Of a DNA stretch of 14,135 nucleotides, positions 12,503-14,135 are shown piece by piece. Made by a program: the position numbers and the translations under genes. Numbering within the stretch: position 1 is the stretch's first letter; every line of letters starts with the position of its first letter. A model generated the notes under the pieces. The model saw nothing but the letters and a program-made list of their open reading frames with translations, was not told the DNA's origin and did not search any database. The DNA lies in assembly GCA_905236315.1 (NCBI GenBank), contig CAJOPO010000040.1, forward strand, positions 1 through 14,135, given 5' to 3'. Source of the DNA: an uncultured Treponema sp. Lineage in GTDB: Bacteria; Spirochaetota; Spirochaetia; Treponematales; Treponemataceae.

Positions 12503-13825
12503 TTAAATCCCCATAATATCAGAATCGTCTAGTTTTCTTATCACTTTGCATGGTACTCCCCCTGCCAAAGAGTTAGCGGGAATATCGCTTGTTACAACGC
12601 TACCTGCGGCTATAACACAACCTTCGCCTATAGAAACGCCCCCGCAAACTGTTACGTTAGAAGCAAACCAGCAGTTACTTCCTATGTTTATAGGCCTTGC
12701 GTACTCATAATCAAATACAGAACCGTCATCTTTCTTTCTTAGGTTACGCTCCTTTGCAATAAAGGGATGCACTGGCGTTACTATAGAACAGTTAGGTCCA
12801 AAAAAACAACTGTCCCCAATAACTATTGGACAGCTATCTAAAACCGTAAAATTAAAGTTTGCATAGCAGTTTTTGCCAAATTTTATATTGCAGCCATAAT
12901 CAAACTGTATAGGACCTTGAAAAGTAATATTTTGCGGTAGTTCCCCTAAGATTTTTTCTATAATTGATGAGCGTAGTTCAATCTCGCTATCACGGCTTGC
13001 GTTGTAATCTTGGCACAGGGCATGGCACACTTCTCTTTTCTTTGAAAGAGTGCTGTCCGTTGGGTCATAGATAAGACCTTGTAACATTTTTTCTTCTTCT
13101 GTCATAGAAGTGTTTCCTACGGAAGAAGCAACACGCTTGTTTTCGGCAATGCGGCGAAGTCGTTTGCTTTCATTTGCACTTAAGCAAGAAACAGCCTGCT
13201 TTGAAAGTTCTCTTATAGTGTTCCAGTCTTTGTTTTTTATGAAGTCTTCTTTTACCATCCAGCTACCACCTATGGCGATAACATTGCTTGTGGCAAGAAA
13301 AGAAGCGGCGTTTTGAGAGTTAATTCCGCCAGTTGGTATAAATTTTATTGTAGGAAAAGGGGCTTCTAATGCCTTTAACATTGGAACGCCACCACTTAAT
13401 TGCGCTGGAAAAAACTTTAACACGCTAAGCCCTTGAGCCATAGCATTTTCTATTTGGCTTGCATTGCATACGCCAGGATAAAGGGCTATGTTATTTTTTA
13501 TGCAGTAATCAACAGTCTTTTCATTATAGCCTGGTGCCATAAGGAACTTAGCCCCTGCTTTATGTGCGCGTTCTGCAAGTTCGGGGCTTGTTACAGTTCC
13601 CGCCCCCACAAGCATAGAAGGCACATTCTTTGAAAGACAGCTTATACATTCTTCTATCTTTTTATATCCATTTTCCCCTTCTGTAGTGCGAAAAGTTATT
13701 TCTATAGCATTAATGCCTCCACTAATAAGTGCGTTTGCAAGGGGAACGGCAAGTTCTACGTTATCTATTTTTACAACAGGAATAATTTTTGCTTCCGTTA
13801 TTTTTTTTGTGATTTCTTCAAACAT
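12503..13825 (-). CDS. Eda-Maa fusion: KDPG aldolase plus sugar O-acetyltransferase
   Basis: This is one uninterrupted 440-residue frame carrying two enzymes. Residues 1-205 are a class I 2-keto-3-deoxy-6-phosphogluconate/4-hydroxy-2-oxoglutarate aldolase: EITFRT with Glu42 and Arg46, the Schiff-base Lys137 in LKFFPA, and PTGGI (164-168). Residues 241-430 are a maltose/galactoside O-acetyltransferase: the Maa N-terminal domain starting MTEEEKML and containing LIYDPTD, then left-handed beta-helix hexapeptide repeats with catalytic His353 in TPVHP, ending AGGVPCKVIRKL. A basic linker (about 206-240) joins them. Both active sites look intact. The acetyltransferase Met241 (13105) has AGGA 9 bases upstream, so a separate acetyltransferase might also be made. 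The start at 13825 has no Shine-Dalgarno and sits at the predicted transcription start. hisB follows after 2 bases. Eda folds as a trimer and hexapeptide transferases are trimers too, which makes the fusion sterically plausible. Confidence 0.9.
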   Translation of the reverse strand: MFEEITKKITEAKIIPVVKIDNVELAVPLANALISGGINAIEITFRTTEGENGYKKIEECISCLSKNVPSMLVGAGTVTSPELAERAHKAGAKFLMAPGYNEKTVDYCIKNNIALYPGVCNASQIENAMAQGLSVLKFFPAQLSGGVPMLKALEAPFPTIKFIPTGGINSQNAASFLATSNVIAIGGSWMVKEDFIKNKDWNTIRELSKQAVSCLSANESKRLRRIAENKRVASSVGNTSMTEEEKMLQGLIYDPTDSTLSKKREVCHALCQDYNASRDSEIELRSSIIEKILGELPQNITFQGPIQFDYGCNIKFGKNCYANFNFTVLDSCPIVIGDSCFFGPNCSIVTPVHPFIAKERNLRKKDDGSVFDYEYARPINIGSNCWFASNVTVCGGVSIGEGCVIAAGSVVTSDIPANSLAGGVPCKVIRKLDDSDIMGI

Positions 13826-13831
13826 ACCGCT

Positions 13832-13860
13832 ATTATATAGGTAATCTAGCCTCTTGTCGA
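13832..13860 (-). promoter_or_regulatory. Promoter of the eda-maa/hisB unit
   Basis: On the - strand, TCGACA (13860-13855, one base off TTGACA), a 17-base spacer and a consensus TATAAT (13837-13832) are present. Only six bases separate the -10 from the ATG, so transcription should begin at or next to the start codon and give a leaderless message. Confidence 0.65.
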
Positions 13861-13880
13861 GTTTTCACCAGCGGTTTTTA

Positions 13881-13943
13881 GTCTAATGTCTAATGTCTAC
13901 TGTCTCACTCCTCACTCCTCACTCCTCAATCCTATCTTCTAAT
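13881..13943 (+). repeat. Nine degenerate heptanucleotide repeats
   Basis: The stretch splits exactly into nine 7-base units: GTCTAAT twice, GTCTACT, GTCTCAC, TCCTCAC twice, TCCTCAA, TCCTATC and TTCTAAT. The unit drifts along the array but the period never breaks. This is a short tandem heptanucleotide repeat in non-coding DNA upstream of the eda-maa promoter. I see no open frame across it with a ribosome binding site. Confidence 0.8.
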
Positions 13944-13949
13944 AAAAAA

Positions 13950-14054
13950 AGTATAGCCTTCGCACCTCAAAGGTACTACCTTCGTACCCTAAAGGTATAG
14001 CCTTTACACCCTAAAGGTACTACCTTTTCTCATAAAAGGTATAAGCTTTTTAAG
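13950..14054 (+). repeat. 22-bp tandem repeats with internal palindromes
   Basis: Units lie at 13950-13971, 13972-13993, 13994-14015 and 14016-14037, with a partial fifth from 14038. Each begins RGTA, has a CCTT core and ends in an A run. Units 1 and 3 read GTATAGCC and units 2 and 4 read GTACTACC, so a 44-bp doublet may be the real unit. Junctions form palindromes, the clearest being AAAGGTA-C-TACCTTT at 14013-14027. There are no unique spacers between units, so it is not a CRISPR array. Confidence 0.8.
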
Positions 14055-14057
14055 GGA

Positions 14058-14085
14058 GCCTCTAAAAACTTCAGTTTTTAGAGGC
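14058..14085. repeat. Perfect 13-bp inverted repeat (hairpin)
   Basis: Arms GCCTCTAAAAACT (14058-14070) and its exact complement (14073-14085) are separated by two bases; in RNA this gives at least 11-12 pairs with a small TTCA-type loop. No T run follows on +, and on - it is followed by mixed sequence, so it is not a clear terminator. It may be an intergenic repeat element or a terminator stem of a gene beyond the window. Confidence 0.65.
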
Positions 14086-14102
14086 AACTTTGAAAATGCG
14101 AT

Positions 14103-14135
14103 GTTGTAAGTCGCGCTATTATAGCGACTTGCAAC
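14103..14135. repeat. 12-bp inverted repeat at the window edge
   Basis: Arms GTTGTAAGTCGC (14103-14114) and GCGACTTGCAAC (14124-14135) pair at 11 of 12 positions plus one T-G, around a 9-base loop. The window ends exactly at the right arm, so a following T run or neighbouring gene cannot be seen. Confidence 0.6.

Noticed and set aside
13950..14054. CRISPR array
   Set aside because: Units are directly joined, 22 bp, degenerate and without unique spacers; no cas gene is nearby.

Overview
The window is AT-rich, densely coded bacterial DNA from what looks like a strict anaerobe. Codon use, intergenic style and protein relationships suggest a gut or rumen treponeme-like spirochaete. A low-GC clostridial-type anaerobe is the alternative. 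No rRNA, tRNA or other taxonomic marker is present, so the assignment is inference. I see no CRISPR array, tRNA or insertion sequence.

Region 1 (1-8560, + strand) is a tightly packed redox gene cluster: hdrB (3' end only), hdrC, hdrA, flxD, flxC, flxB, flxA, a 167-base gap with three inverted repeats, then a TfrB-like iron-sulfur protein and a TfrA/FrdA-like fumarate reductase flavoprotein, closed by a rho-independent terminator. The Flx part can take electrons from NAD(P)H. HdrA is the flavin-based electron-bifurcating hub. HdrB/HdrC carry heterodisulfide-reductase-type clusters. The flavoprotein has every fumarate reductase active-site residue. No membrane anchor, cytochrome b or quinone-binding subunit is present. 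The simplest reading is a soluble complex that couples NADH oxidation and fumarate reduction to ferredoxin reduction. This is the most interesting system in the window and is an inference from gene content.

Region 2 (8586-11026) has a class-3-type aldehyde dehydrogenase on + whose promoter implies a leaderless mRNA. Converging on it is a periplasmic zinc/manganese-type binding protein (ZnuA/TroA family) on the - strand, with a very acidic loop in place of the usual His-rich one. A near-consensus Fur-family operator lies just downstream of its -10 element.

Region 3 (11027-11862) holds the ZnuA control region, a degenerate zinc-ribbon-like reading frame and a four-helix DUF2798-type membrane protein on +.

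Region 4 (11880-13860, - strand) is a two-gene unit: an unusual single-chain fusion of KDPG aldolase (Eda) with a maltose/galactoside O-acetyltransferase (Maa-like), followed 2 bases later by hisB. Its promoter also places the start codon at about +1.

Region 5 (13861-14135) is non-coding: nine degenerate heptanucleotide repeats, about four and a half 22-bp repeats, and two strong inverted repeats at the window edge.
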